From: PFJX01 sp964542455
Lineage (GTDB): Bacteria; Pseudomonadota; Gammaproteobacteria; Burkholderiales; Thiobacillaceae
Direction of reading: 5' to 3'
NCBI GenBank assembly: GCA_964542455.1
Contig: CAZIUC010000018.1
Coordinates: forward strand, 1-64,000
DNA: 64,000 bases
The first letter of the stretch is position 1; every line of letters begins with the position of its first letter. Under the pieces are notes generated by a model, which was not told where the DNA came from, searched no databases, and worked only from the letters and a program-made list of their open reading frames with translations. The position numbers and the translations under genes are program-made. This document shows positions 23,859 through 32,540 of the stretch, in pieces.

Positions 23859-26510
23859 ATGCGTCGCGAAATCCCCCCCCGCCCCCCTTTGGAAAAGGGG
23901 GGAGCACACCCGCCGCGCGCGATCGAGGCGTCCCCCCCTTTATCAAAGGGGGGACAGGGGGGATTTCTACCAGGCCAATTTTTGGGCACCCCCCTGCAAC
24001 GCCGCCTCCGCATCACCGGCATCGTCCAGGGCGTCGGTTTTCGCCCCACGGTCTGGCATCTGGCGCATGAGCTGAAGCTTGCCGGTTGGGTGCGCAACGA
24101 TGCCGGCGGGGTGGAAGTGCTGCTGGAAGGCGACGCGGCGGCCATCGAAGTCTTCACCCAACGCTTGCCGAAGGAATTGCCGCCACTCGCCCAGGTGCGC
24201 GATCTGACCTGGAACGACGCGCCGGCCAGCGGGGAATTCAGCGCGTTCAGCATCCTCGAAAGCGGCGCCGGCGAGGCCGCGACCATGATCGGTTTCGATA
24301 CCGCCGTCTGCCCCGACTGCCTGGCCGAGCTATTCGACCCGACCGACCGGCGCCGGCGCTATGCCTTCATCAACTGTACCCATTGCGGCCCGCGCTACAC
24401 CCTGACGCGCAAGCTTCCCTATGACCGCGCCCAGACCAGCATGGCGGCGTTTCCGCTGTGTCCGGATTGCGAGCGGGAATACCGCGACCCGGCGGATCGG
24501 CGGTTTCACGCGGAGCCGACGGCGTGCGCGGTGTGCGGGCCGGGGTTGGAGTGGGTGGAGTCCTTATGTAGCGCAGGCGTCCCGCCTGCATCCCCGGCAT
24601 CCAGGAGCGAAAGAAAGGCAATCAGAGAGTACGAGGCAGGCGGGGACGCCTGCGCTACAGGGGAGGGCGACCCCGTGGCCGCCACCCTCGCGAGTCTCCA
24701 ATCCGGCCGCATCGTCGCCATCAAGGGCCTCGGCGGTTTCCACCTGGCCTGCGACGCGCGCGACCCCGCCGCTGTGCAGCGCCTGCGCGCGCGCAAGAGC
24801 CGCGAGGAGAAACCTTTCGCCGTGATGGCGGCCAACCTGGCTTCCATCGCGGATTGGGTGGAGATCAGCCGGGAGGAAGCCGAACTGCTGCAATCGCCGG
24901 AGCGGCCCATCGTCCTGTTGCGCAAGAAGCCCGGCGCCGATGTGGTGTTTCCCGACATTGCCCCCGGGCTGGCGTGGTTGGGGGTGATGCTGCCCTACAC
25001 GCCGATCCACTGGCTGCTGTTCCACGAAGCGGCCGGACGGCCGGACGGGACGGCATGGATGGAACAGCCGCAAGCCCTGGCGCTGGTGATGACCAGCGCC
25101 AACCCCGGTGGCGAGCCGCTGGTGATCGGCAATGACGAGGCGCTGGAGCGCCTGGCCGGCATCGCCGACGCGGCGCTGCTGCATGACCGGGACATCGTGG
25201 TGCGCTGTGATGATTCGGTGGTGCGGTGGGTAGAAAAAATCCCTGATGAAGCCCCTACCCTTCGGTACCCTGGCCCCCCTTTGATAAAGGGGGGAACCCT
25301 TCGATTGAGCGCGGAGGGGGGGCTCCCCCCTTTCCCAAAGCGGGGCCGGGGGGCGACATCATCGAAGATGGGATTTACCCAATTCATCCGCCGCGCCCGC
25401 GGCTATACCCCGCGCGCCATTCGTCTGCCGCGTGCCGGCCCGCCGGTGCTTGCCCTGGGCGGTTATCTGAAAAACACGATCTGCGTGACGCGCGGCGATG
25501 AGGCCTTCGTTTCCCAGCACATCGGCGGCCTCGACAACCCGGCGACCTGCGCGATGCTGATGGAAGTAAGCGCCCATCTGCTCGACATCCTGCAAGTCCG
25601 CCCGCAAGCCGTGGCGCACGATCGGCATCCGGATTTCTTCAGCAGCCGCCATGCACTAAAACTGGCTGAACGCTGGGAAGTGCCGGCCATCGCTGTGCAG
25701 CATCACCATGCCCATATCGCCGCCGTGGCGGCGGAGCACGCGGTCACCGGCCCCATCCTGGGTCTGGCGCTGGATGGCGTTGGTCTCGGAAGTGACGGCA
25801 GTGCCTGGGGCGGCGAGTTGCTGCGCGTGGACGGCGCCGATTTCACCCGCCTCGGCCATCTCGCGCCCATCCCCCTGCCGGGGGGCGACAAGGCCGCCAG
25901 CCAACCCTGGCGCATGGCGGCGGCGGCGCTTCACTTGCTGGGGCGTGGCGACGAGATCGCCCGGCGCTTTCCCGAGCAGCCGGCGGCGGTGCAACTCCAG
26001 CAACTGCTGGAGCGTGGCGTGAATTGTCCGCCGACCAGCAGCCTTGGCCGCTGGTTCGACGCGGCGGCCGGCCTGCTCGGCGCGCGCGCGGTCATGGCCT
26101 ATGAGGGCCAGGCGGCGATGCTGTTGGAAGGGTTGGCGGAGGCGGCCGATCGCGTTGCGCCCCTGGCCGGCGGCTATGTGCTGCATGACGACGGCCGTCT
26201 CGATCTGCTGCCGCTGCTGGCCCGTCTGGTGGACGAGAAAGATGCCGCCCTCGGCGCCGCCTTGTTCCATGCCACCCTGGCCCGGGGGTTGGCGGAATGG
26301 CTGGAACGCGCCGCCCACCACGAAGGTCTCAGCACGGTCGCCCTGGGTGGTGGTTGTTTCCTGAATCACATGCTTTCCCGCGAGCTGTCCAAATTGCTGG
26401 CCGCGCGCGGCTTTACCGTTCTCTCGGCCCGCCAGGCGCCACCCAACGATGGGGGCTTGAGCCTGGGACAGGCTTGGGTTGCATCGCAGAAACTGACTGA
26501 AAAGGATTGA
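23859..26510 (+). CDS. hypF: Carbamoyltransferase HypF with repeat-encoded insertions
   Basis: Makes the carbamoyl group that HypE turns into cyanide. Domains in order: acylphosphatase (GIVQGVGFRPTVW), zinc fingers (CPDCLAEL, CTHCGPRYT, CPDCEREY, CAVCG), YrdC-like (IVAIKGLGGFHLACDA) and Kae1-like (HHHAHIAAVAAEH). At about 883 aa it exceeds the usual 750-780 because three repeats are translated. These are residues 1 to about 38 (C-rich element), about 237-268 (TGTAGCGC hairpin, before YrdC) and about 460-505 (C-rich element, after YrdC). ATG 23859 and TTG 23856 lie upstream of the first repeat. A TTG at 23982, directly before the acylphosphatase domain, could be the real start. Confidence 0.94.
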   Translation: MRREIPPRPPLEKGGAHPPRAIEASPPLSKGGQGGFLPGQFLGTPLQRRLRITGIVQGVGFRPTVWHLAHELKLAGWVRNDAGGVEVLLEGDAAAIEVFTQRLPKELPPLAQVRDLTWNDAPASGEFSAFSILESGAGEAATMIGFDTAVCPDCLAELFDPTDRRRRYAFINCTHCGPRYTLTRKLPYDRAQTSMAAFPLCPDCEREYRDPADRRFHAEPTACAVCGPGLEWVESLCSAGVPPASPASRSERKAIREYEAGGDACATGEGDPVAATLASLQSGRIVAIKGLGGFHLACDARDPAAVQRLRARKSREEKPFAVMAANLASIADWVEISREEAELLQSPERPIVLLRKKPGADVVFPDIAPGLAWLGVMLPYTPIHWLLFHEAAGRPDGTAWMEQPQALALVMTSANPGGEPLVIGNDEALERLAGIADAALLHDRDIVVRCDDSVVRWVEKIPDEAPTLRYPGPPLIKGGTLRLSAEGGLPPFPKRGRGATSSKMGFTQFIRRARGYTPRAIRLPRAGPPVLALGGYLKNTICVTRGDEAFVSQHIGGLDNPATCAMLMEVSAHLLDILQVRPQAVAHDRHPDFFSSRHALKLAERWEVPAIAVQHHHAHIAAVAAEHAVTGPILGLALDGVGLGSDGSAWGGELLRVDGADFTRLGHLAPIPLPGGDKAASQPWRMAAAALHLLGRGDEIARRFPEQPAAVQLQQLLERGVNCPPTSSLGRWFDAAAGLLGARAVMAYEGQAAMLLEGLAEAADRVAPLAGGYVLHDDGRLDLLPLLARLVDEKDAALGAALFHATLARGLAEWLERAAHHEGLSTVALGGGCFLNHMLSRELSKLLAARGFTVLSARQAPPNDGGLSLGQAWVASQKLTEKD
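23869..23969. repeat. C-rich palindromic element at the 5' end of hypF
   Basis: GAAATCCCCCCCCGCCCCCC, CTTTGGAAAAGGGGGG, a short spacer, CCCCCCCTTTATCAAAGGGGGG and CAGGGGGGATTTCTAC. It lies between the first possible start codon and the first conserved HypF domain. Confidence 0.88.
24567..24659. repeat. TGTAGCGC hairpin element inside hypF
   Basis: Left arm TGTAGCGCAGGCGTCCCGCC from 24567 and right arm GGCGGGGACGCCTGCGCTAC ending 24658-24659. The central part encodes SRSERKAIREYE. It is in frame between the zinc fingers and the YrdC domain. Confidence 0.9.
25237..25360. repeat. C-rich palindromic element in the middle of hypF
   Basis: AAATCCCTGATGAAGCCCC with CTTCGGTACCC, CCCCCCTTTGATAAAGGGGGG, then CTCCCCCCTTTCCCAAAGC. 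It encodes IPDEAPTLRYPGPPLIKGG and a following segment, in frame. Confidence 0.88.
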
Positions 26511-26514
26511 AACC

Positions 26515-26736
26515 ATGTGTCTCGCCATCCCCGCCCGTGTGGTGGAAATCAAGGAAAACGACCAGGCCATCGTCGATCTCGGCGGTGTGCGCAAGGATAT
26601 TTCCCTGGCCCTGGTGGAAGGGGTCGCGGTGGGCGATTACGTGATCGTCCACGTCGGCTACGCGCTCACCCTGCTGGACCCGGAGGAGGCGGAGAAGACG
26701 CTGGCGTTGATGGCGGAAGCCGGGGTGATGGCGTGA
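26515..26736 (+). CDS. hypC: Hydrogenase maturation chaperone HypC
   Basis: A 73-aa chaperone that, with HypD, assembles Fe(CN)2CO and hands it to the large subunit. It begins MCLAIPARVV with the essential Cys2 and contains the conserved VHVGYALTLLD. It lies four bases after hypF. This is the second HypC-family gene in the locus (the other is hoxL). Confidence 0.97.
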   Translation: MCLAIPARVVEIKENDQAIVDLGGVRKDISLALVEGVAVGDYVIVHVGYALTLLDPEEAEKTLALMAEAGVMA

Positions 26737-26745
26737 GCGGGCTTT

Positions 26746-26861
26746 TCTCCCTCTCCCTCCGGGAGAGGGCCGGGGTGAGGGAGCAACCTCGGCCTAGGCG
26801 GCTCGGTATGCAAGCGTTGTTCCCTCTCCCCCGGCCCCTCCCCCGGCGGGGGAGGGGAGAA
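26746..26861. repeat. CTCTCCCTCCGGGAGAGGG palindromic spacer
   Basis: The gap between hypC and hypD holds CTCCCTCCGGGAGAGGGCCG and a facing CCCTCTCCCCCGGCCCCTCC unit. These form a GC-rich stem family unlike the three other repeat families here. It is seen once in the window. Confidence 0.7.
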
Positions 26862-26866
26862 CGGCC

Positions 26867-27988
26867 ATGAAATACGTCGATGAATTCCGTGACGGCGAGG
26901 TAGCCAAGGGGCTGTCCCACGCCATCGCCGCCGAGGCGCGCCCCGACCGCCGTTACAACTTCATGGAGTTCTGCGGCGGCCATACCCATGCCATTTCCCG
27001 TTACGGCGTGCCGGATCTGCTTCCGGACAACGTGCGTATGATCCACGGCCCCGGCTGCCCGGTGTGCGTGCTGCCGATCGGCCGTATCGACCTGGCGATC
27101 AAGCTGGCGCTGGAAAGCGGCGCGATTCTCTGCACCTACGCCGATACCGTGCGGGTACCGGCCTCGGGCGGGCTTTCGCTGATGCGCGCGAAAGCGCGGG
27201 GAGGGGACATTCGCATGGTCTACGCGGTGACCGATGCGTTGAAAATCGCCCGCGACAATCCGGACAAGGAAGTGGTGTTCTTCGCCATCGGCTTCGAGAC
27301 CACGACGCCGCCCACCGCCGTGGCGATCAAGCTGGCGCAGGCGGAAGGGCTGAAGAACTTCACCGTGCTTTGCTGCCACGTGCTCACCCCCTCGGCCATC
27401 ATGAACATCCTGGAATCGCCGGAAGTGCGCGATCTGGGTACCGTGCCGCTGGACGGTTTCATCGGCCCGGCCCATGTCTCCACGGTGATCGGCAGCCGGC
27501 CTTACGAATTCTTCGCCGAGGAATACCGCAAGCCGGTGGTCATCGCCGGCTTCGAGCCGCTCGACGTGATGCAGGCCATTCTCATGCTGGTGCGACAGGT
27601 GAACGAGGGCAGGGCGGTGGTGGAAAACGAGTTCACCCGCGCGGTCACCCCGGAAGGCAACGAGAAGGCGCAGAACCTGGTTTCGGAAGTGTTCGAACTG
27701 CGGCGCAGTTTCGAATGGCGCGGCCTCGGCGAAGTGCCGTATTCCGCCCTGAAAATCCGCGAACGCTTTGCCGAATTCGATGCCGAACGGCGTTTCAACC
27801 TGGAATACCAGCCGGTGGCCGACAACAAGGCCTGCGAATGCGGCGCCATCCTGCGCGGGGTGAAGAAACCCACCGATTGCAAGATATTCGGCACTGTCTG
27901 CACCCCGGAAAACCCGATGGGCTCCTGCATGGTGTCCAGCGAAGGAGCTTGCGCAGCGCACTACACCTATGGGCGTTACCGCGACTGA
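26867..27988 (+). CDS. hypD: Hydrogenase maturation protein HypD
   Basis: Iron-sulfur scaffold on which Fe(CN)2CO is built with HypC and HypE, 373 aa. Motifs are FMEFCGGHTHAISRYG, IHGPGCPVCVLP and GFETTTPPTA. The C-terminal cysteines (CECGAIL, DCKIFGTVC, GSCMVSSEGAC) bind the [4Fe-4S] cluster. It is the last hyp gene; a perfect 29-bp-arm hairpin lies one base after its stop. Confidence 0.97.
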   Translation: MKYVDEFRDGEVAKGLSHAIAAEARPDRRYNFMEFCGGHTHAISRYGVPDLLPDNVRMIHGPGCPVCVLPIGRIDLAIKLALESGAILCTYADTVRVPASGGLSLMRAKARGGDIRMVYAVTDALKIARDNPDKEVVFFAIGFETTTPPTAVAIKLAQAEGLKNFTVLCCHVLTPSAIMNILESPEVRDLGTVPLDGFIGPAHVSTVIGSRPYEFFAEEYRKPVVIAGFEPLDVMQAILMLVRQVNEGRAVVENEFTRAVTPEGNEKAQNLVSEVFELRRSFEWRGLGEVPYSALKIRERFAEFDAERRFNLEYQPVADNKACECGAILRGVKKPTDCKIFGTVCTPENPMGSCMVSSEGACAAHYTYGRYRD

Positions 27989-28059
27989 TGTAGCGCAGGC
28001 TTCCAGCCTGCTCGTTCTTCTAATCAGATTGAACGAGCAGGCTGGAAGCCTGCGCTACA
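27989..28059. repeat. TGTAGCGC element: perfect 29-bp inverted repeat after hypD
   Basis: Arms 27989-28017 and 28031-28059 are perfectly complementary (TGTAGCGCAGGC..CTCGTTC against GAACGAG..GCCTGCGCTACA) with a 13-base loop. Immediately after the hypD stop it could terminate or protect the 3' end of the operon transcript. There is no following U-tract, so intrinsic termination is doubtful. Confidence 0.92.
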
Positions 28060-28068
28060 GTTGACCCC

Positions 28069-28590
28069 GTGCCATCTGACTCCGACTCCCACCCCGTCAC
28101 CCTGGGCGCCTTCCTGAGCGTGGCGAGCTTCACGTTGCTGATCGCCATCGTCCGCCTCAAATCGGAGCAGGACTGGGTGCCGATCCTGGACAGCGCCAAT
28201 CTGGTCATTCACGAAGCCGGCCATCCCATCGTCGGCCTGTTGAGCGGGCGCCTGATGGTTTACGGCGGCACCCTGTTCCAGTTGCTGTTTCCCGCCCTGG
28301 TCGCCTGGCACTTCCGGCGCCGGGGGGAAGCGGTGGGACTGGCGTTCGGCCTGGTCTGGCTGGGCGAGAGCCTGCTCAACGTGGCGCGTTACATGGCCGA
28401 CGCGCGCGCCCAACTGCTGCCCTTGGTGGGCGGCGGCGAACACGACTGGACAGAGATTTTTTCCCGCTGGGGCGTGCTCGACGCGGATACCCGTATCGCC
28501 GGTTTCACCGCCTTCCTGGGCTGGGGCTTGATGCTGGCGGCGCTGGTCTGGTTGTTCAAAACCTGGCTGGAGGACTCGCGGCCGGGGTGA
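28069..28590 (+). CDS. Multi-pass membrane protein with a HEAGH motif
   Basis: A 173-aa protein from a GTG at 28069 with about four hydrophobic segments. In the first third, LVIHEAGHPIVGLLSG shows an HExxH zinc-protease-like motif at the edge of a membrane segment, as in site-2-type (M50) proteases. A later TM has a WLGESLLNVARYMAD segment with acidic residues. It is short for M50 and has no clear second metal ligand motif, so activity is uncertain. It follows the hypD hairpin and precedes gyrA; its role is unknown. Confidence 0.75.
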   Translation: MPSDSDSHPVTLGAFLSVASFTLLIAIVRLKSEQDWVPILDSANLVIHEAGHPIVGLLSGRLMVYGGTLFQLLFPALVAWHFRRRGEAVGLAFGLVWLGESLLNVARYMADARAQLLPLVGGGEHDWTEIFSRWGVLDADTRIAGFTAFLGWGLMLAALVWLFKTWLEDSRPG

Positions 28591-28605
28591 GTGGGTAGGG
28601 AAGTA

Positions 28606-28724
28606 CAAATCCCCCCTAACCCCCCTTTTGCGAAGGGGGGGATATGGAGTCGCCCCAGGTGTGCTCCCCCTTTACCAAAGGGGGGCCGGGGTACCGAAGG
28701 GTAGGGGCTTCATCAGGATTTCTT
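28606..28724. repeat. C-rich palindromic element upstream of gyrA
   Basis: CAAATCCCCCCTAACCCCCC, CTTTTGCGAAGGGGGGG, CCCCCTTTACCAAAGGGGGG, then GGGTACCGAAGGGTAGGGGC and CAGGATTTCTTC. It is oriented like the copy at 19751. Confidence 0.87.
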
Positions 28725-28789
28725 CATCCTGAAAGCCCGTCCGTCCCTTGCACAACCACCCGATCCGGTCCCGAAAAGGGGTCTCGGCG

Positions 28790-28798
28790 TGCTAGAAT
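28790..28798 (+). promoter_or_regulatory. Candidate extended -10 promoter of gyrA
   Basis: TGCTAGAAT matches an extended -10 (TGnTATAAT, one mismatch) 66 bp before the gyrA start. No good -35 is seen, which is usual for extended -10 promoters. Confidence 0.45.
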
Positions 28799-28863
28799 CG
28801 CGCGGCTTTTTTCCAGCAAAAACATAACGTTTTTCCAAGAACAAACCGAGAAGACGCCCCGCA

Positions 28864-31476
28864 ATGGAAAACCAGTTCGCCAAAGAAACCCTGCCCGTCA
28901 GTCTGGAAGAGGAAATGCGCCGTTCCTACCTCGATTACGCCATGAGCGTGATCGTCGGGCGTGCCCTCCCGGATGTGCGGGACGGCCTCAAGCCGGTGCA
29001 TCGCCGCGTGTTGTTCGCGATGCACGAGCTGAACAACGACTGGAACAAGGCTTACAAGAAATCGGCGCGTGTGGTCGGTGATGTGATCGGTAAATACCAT
29101 CCGCACGGCGACACGGCGGTGTACGACACCATCGTGCGCATGGCGCAGACCTTCTCCCTGCGCTACCCGCTGGTGGACGGCCAGGGCAACTTCGGTTCGG
29201 TCGATGGCGATAACGCGGCGGCGATGCGTTACACCGAAATCCGCATGGCGAAGATCGCCCATGAATTGCTCGCGGACATCGACAAGGAGACGGTCGATTT
29301 CGGCCCCAACTACGACGGTTCCGAACATGAGCCGCTGATTCTGCCGGCCAAGTTTCCCAATCTGCTGGTGAATGGTTCCTCGGGCATCGCTGTCGGCATG
29401 GCGACCAACATCCCGCCGCATAACCTCAATGAAATCGTCGACGCCTGCGTGGCGGTGTTGCGCGACCCGATGATTTCCATCGACGACCTGATCGACATCG
29501 TCCCCGCGCCCGACTTCCCCACCGGCGGCATCATCTACGGCACGGTGGGCGTGAAAGAGGGCTACCGCACCGGGCGCGGCCGGGTGGTGATGCGCGCCAA
29601 GGTGCATTTCGAGGAAATCGAGAAGTCGGTCGGGCGCGAGGCGATCATCGTCGACGAGCTGCCCTATCAGGTGAACAAGGCGCACCTGTGCATCAAGATC
29701 GGCGAACTGGTGCGCGAGAAGCGTCTCGAAGGCATCAGCGAAATCCGCGACGAGTCGGACAAGTCCGGCATGCGCATGGTGATCGAGCTGAAGCGCGGCG
29801 AGGTGCCGGAAATCGTCCTGAACAATCTGTACAAGCACACGCAGATGCAGGACACCTTCGGCATGAACATGGTGGCCATCCTCGACGGCCAGCCGCGCCT
29901 GCTCAACCTCAAACAGATTCTTGAAGCCTTCCTGCGCCATCGCCGCGAAGTCATCACCCGCCGTACCCAGTTCGAGCTCAAGAAAGCGCGTGATCGCGGC
30001 CACATTCTGGAAGGCCTCGCCGTGGCGCTGGCCAACGTCGACGAGATCATCGCCCTGATCAAATCCTCCGCCACCCCGCCGGAAGCCAAGGCGGGGCTGC
30101 TGGCCAAAGCCTGGCGTTCCAATGTGGTGGAAGAAATGCTGGCCAGGGTAGCCGGCGAGCAGGTCGGCACCGAAGCCTTCCGCCCGCTCAGCCTGGCGCC
30201 GGAATTCGGCCTGCATGGCGACGGCTACTTCCTCACCGAAGTGCAGGCCCAGGCGATCCTGGACTTGCGTCTGCAACGCCTGACCGGCCTGGAGCAGGAC
30301 AAGATCGTCGGTGAATATGGTGATGTGATGGTGCGTATCGCCGATCTGCTGGACATTCTCGACACGCCCGAGCGGGTCACCGAAATCATCGCCACCGAGC
30401 TGGGCGAAATCAAAGCCGCCTTCGGCGACAAGCGCCGCTCGGAAATCATCGCGCACGGCGCGGACATTTCCCTGGAAGACCTCATTACCCCGCAGGACAT
30501 GGTGGTCACGCTCTCCAACACCGGCTACATCAAGTCGCAGCCGCTCGACGAATACCGCACCCAGAAGCGCGGCGGACGCGGCAAGCAGGCGGCCGGCACC
30601 AAGGAAGAGGATTTCATCGAGAAGCTGTTCATCGCCAACACCCACGACTTCATCCTGTGTTTCACCAACCTCGGCCGCATGTTCTGGCTCAAGGTCTATG
30701 AAGTGCCACAGGGTGGACGGATCGCGCGCGGCAAGCCCATCGTCAACCTGCTCAAGATGGAGCAGGACGAAAAGGTCAACGCCATCCTGCCGGTCAAGGA
30801 ATTCGATGAGAACCACTTCATCTTCATGGCCACCTCATTGGGCACGGTGAAGAAGACCCCGCTTTCCGCCTTCTCGCGCCCGCGCTCGGCCGGCATCATC
30901 GCCGTCGACCTGGACGAGGACGATTTCCTGGTCGGCGTCGCCATTACCAATGGCCAGAACGACGTCATGCTGTTTTCCGACGAGGGCAAGGCCAACCGCT
31001 TCGACGAAAACGCGGTGCGCGCGATGGGCCGTGGCGCTCGTGGCGTGCGCGGCATCCGCCTGTCCGAGGATGCCCGCGTGATCGCGCTGCTGGTGGCCGA
31101 CAACGACGAACAGAGTGTGATGACGGCCACCGAACACGGCTTCGGCAAGCGCACCCCGGTCGCCGAATACACCCGCCACGGGCGCGGTGGTCAGGGCCTC
31201 ATCGCCATTTCCACCTCGGCGCGCAACGGCAAGGTCGTCGCCGCCACCTTGGTCGACGAAACCGACGAGGTCATGCTTATCACCACCGGCGGTGTACTGA
31301 TCCGTACCCGCGTCAGCGAAATCCGCTCACTCGGCCGCTCCACACAGGGTGTCACCCTGATCAATCTGGACGCCGGCGAGAAGCTCTCGGGCCTGCAACG
31401 GATACTCGATACGGAAACGGATTCGGAAGCTGATGTGGATGCGGACCCGGATTCGGGCTCTGAAGCAGAGGAATAA
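28864..31476 (+). CDS. gyrA: DNA gyrase subunit A
   Basis: Breakage-reunion subunit of the type II topoisomerase that supercoils DNA, 870 aa. The catalytic tyrosine lies in AAAMRYTEIRM. The quinolone-resistance region reads KYHPHGDTAVYDT; threonine at the Ser83-equivalent position is normal in several proteobacteria and is not in itself a resistance mutation. The C-terminal beta-pinwheel contains the GyrA box QKRGGRGK. The protein ends in an acidic tail (TETDSEADVDADPDSGSEAE). It is transcribed alone. Confidence 0.98.
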   Translation: MENQFAKETLPVSLEEEMRRSYLDYAMSVIVGRALPDVRDGLKPVHRRVLFAMHELNNDWNKAYKKSARVVGDVIGKYHPHGDTAVYDTIVRMAQTFSLRYPLVDGQGNFGSVDGDNAAAMRYTEIRMAKIAHELLADIDKETVDFGPNYDGSEHEPLILPAKFPNLLVNGSSGIAVGMATNIPPHNLNEIVDACVAVLRDPMISIDDLIDIVPAPDFPTGGIIYGTVGVKEGYRTGRGRVVMRAKVHFEEIEKSVGREAIIVDELPYQVNKAHLCIKIGELVREKRLEGISEIRDESDKSGMRMVIELKRGEVPEIVLNNLYKHTQMQDTFGMNMVAILDGQPRLLNLKQILEAFLRHRREVITRRTQFELKKARDRGHILEGLAVALANVDEIIALIKSSATPPEAKAGLLAKAWRSNVVEEMLARVAGEQVGTEAFRPLSLAPEFGLHGDGYFLTEVQAQAILDLRLQRLTGLEQDKIVGEYGDVMVRIADLLDILDTPERVTEIIATELGEIKAAFGDKRRSEIIAHGADISLEDLITPQDMVVTLSNTGYIKSQPLDEYRTQKRGGRGKQAAGTKEEDFIEKLFIANTHDFILCFTNLGRMFWLKVYEVPQGGRIARGKPIVNLLKMEQDEKVNAILPVKEFDENHFIFMATSLGTVKKTPLSAFSRPRSAGIIAVDLDEDDFLVGVAITNGQNDVMLFSDEGKANRFDENAVRAMGRGARGVRGIRLSEDARVIALLVADNDEQSVMTATEHGFGKRTPVAEYTRHGRGGQGLIAISTSARNGKVVAATLVDETDEVMLITTGGVLIRTRVSEIRSLGRSTQGVTLINLDAGEKLSGLQRILDTETDSEADVDADPDSGSEAEE

Positions 31477-31503
31477 CGCGATAACTCACGATTGAGCGGA
31501 AAT

Positions 31504-31547
31504 CGTAGGTCAGGTTGCGGCTTTATCGCTACCTGACGATCCACTAC
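31504..31547 (+). repeat. TGTAGGYCAGG-type element after gyrA
   Basis: GTAGGTCAGGTTGCGGCTTT, then ATCGCTACCTGACGATCC. It lies between the convergent ends of gyrA and the DUF4197 gene. Confidence 0.82.
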
Positions 31548-31556
31548 CTCCCGCGT

Positions 31557-32321
31557 TTACTTCCGCGGCGACCCGAATACCTTCTTCAATAAATCCGTGC
31601 CGCGCGCCAGCGGGTCCTGACGGATCAGCTTTTCTTCCGCGGCGATCATCTTGAACAGGCCGTCGATTGCCTTGCTACTGACGTAGCCATCCACATCATT
31701 GGCCTGTTTGCCCATCAGGCTGGCGACTGGCCCGGCTTTTTGCATGAGCTGCTTGTAAGCCGAGGTGACGCCGGCCTGATTGGTCGCCTGCTGTACCAGG
31801 GGCAGGAAACGCTCGTTCAGCCTGGCTTCGCTGGTCTTGCGGAAATACTGGGTGGCCGCGTCGTCGGGGCCTTTGAGTATGGCGCGGGCGTCGTCCAGAC
31901 TCATCTGCTGTATCGCCTCGTTGAGCAGGACAGCGGCTTCGGGCACGGCGCGCTCGGCGGCGTGGTTCATGGTGGCAACGAATTCATCGGCGTATTTGTC
32001 CTGCCGGAAGGTGCGCAGCACTTTTTCCACCTTTTTCAGATCCTCGGGCATGGGAATCTTGACGTTCAGATCATTGAGAAATCCGCCTTCCTTGCCCAGG
32101 CGGCTGACCGCTTGCTCGGCACCCTTGCCCAATGCCTCTTTCAAGCCGCGGATGACTTCGTCGTCGCTGAGGGCGGAGGTGACGGCCTCGGCGGCGGGTT
32201 TGCCCTGCAACTGCTGGGTTTTTTCCAATACTTTGTCCCACCATCCCGCCTGGGCGCTACCGCCGCTCAGGCAGAACAGCAAGGCGGTGAGAAGAATGCG
32301 TTTCGGCGGTTGCTTGGGCAT
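31557..32321 (-). CDS. DUF4197 family exported protein
   Basis: 254 aa from the ATG at 32321, which has an aggag ribosome site; a longer start at 32354 lacks one. The N-terminus RILLTALLFCLSGGSAQAG is a signal peptide. The body is helical with the family segments LSDDEVIRGLKEALGKG, VKIPMPEDLKKVEKVLR and QDPLARGTDLLKKVFG. The function of the family is unknown. It is divergent from lon across a 219-bp gap. Confidence 0.85.
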   Translation of the reverse strand: MPKQPPKRILLTALLFCLSGGSAQAGWWDKVLEKTQQLQGKPAAEAVTSALSDDEVIRGLKEALGKGAEQAVSRLGKEGGFLNDLNVKIPMPEDLKKVEKVLRTFRQDKYADEFVATMNHAAERAVPEAAVLLNEAIQQMSLDDARAILKGPDDAATQYFRKTSEARLNERFLPLVQQATNQAGVTSAYKQLMQKAGPVASLMGKQANDVDGYVSSKAIDGLFKMIAAEEKLIRQDPLARGTDLLKKVFGSPRK

Positions 32322-32540
32322 GAATATTCTCCTGAAGGGTTGAGGGCGGGGCAAACAGTATGCGGTGGTTCGTGCTGATTCATGGTGAGCCAGTGCACAG
32401 CGCGGCGGTTAGCGCTAAACAGGACCGGCAGGGCGGATAATCGCCCCTGTGGCCGTAAGCCATCCTACGGCTACTTGAAACTCAACCATAAGCCATGACA
32501 ACCAAGTCGTGACCAATACGGGATAGCGCGGTGTCGATAT

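Noticed and set aside
28990..29130. Quinolone-resistance mutation in GyrA (Thr at the Ser83 position)
   Set aside because: Threonine is the ordinary residue here in several proteobacteria, so resistance cannot be claimed.
32474..32500. Sigma-32 promoter for lon (CTTGAA at 32474)
   Set aside because: The -35 matches, but no acceptable CCCCAT-like -10 lies at the right spacing; mentioned only in the lon entry.
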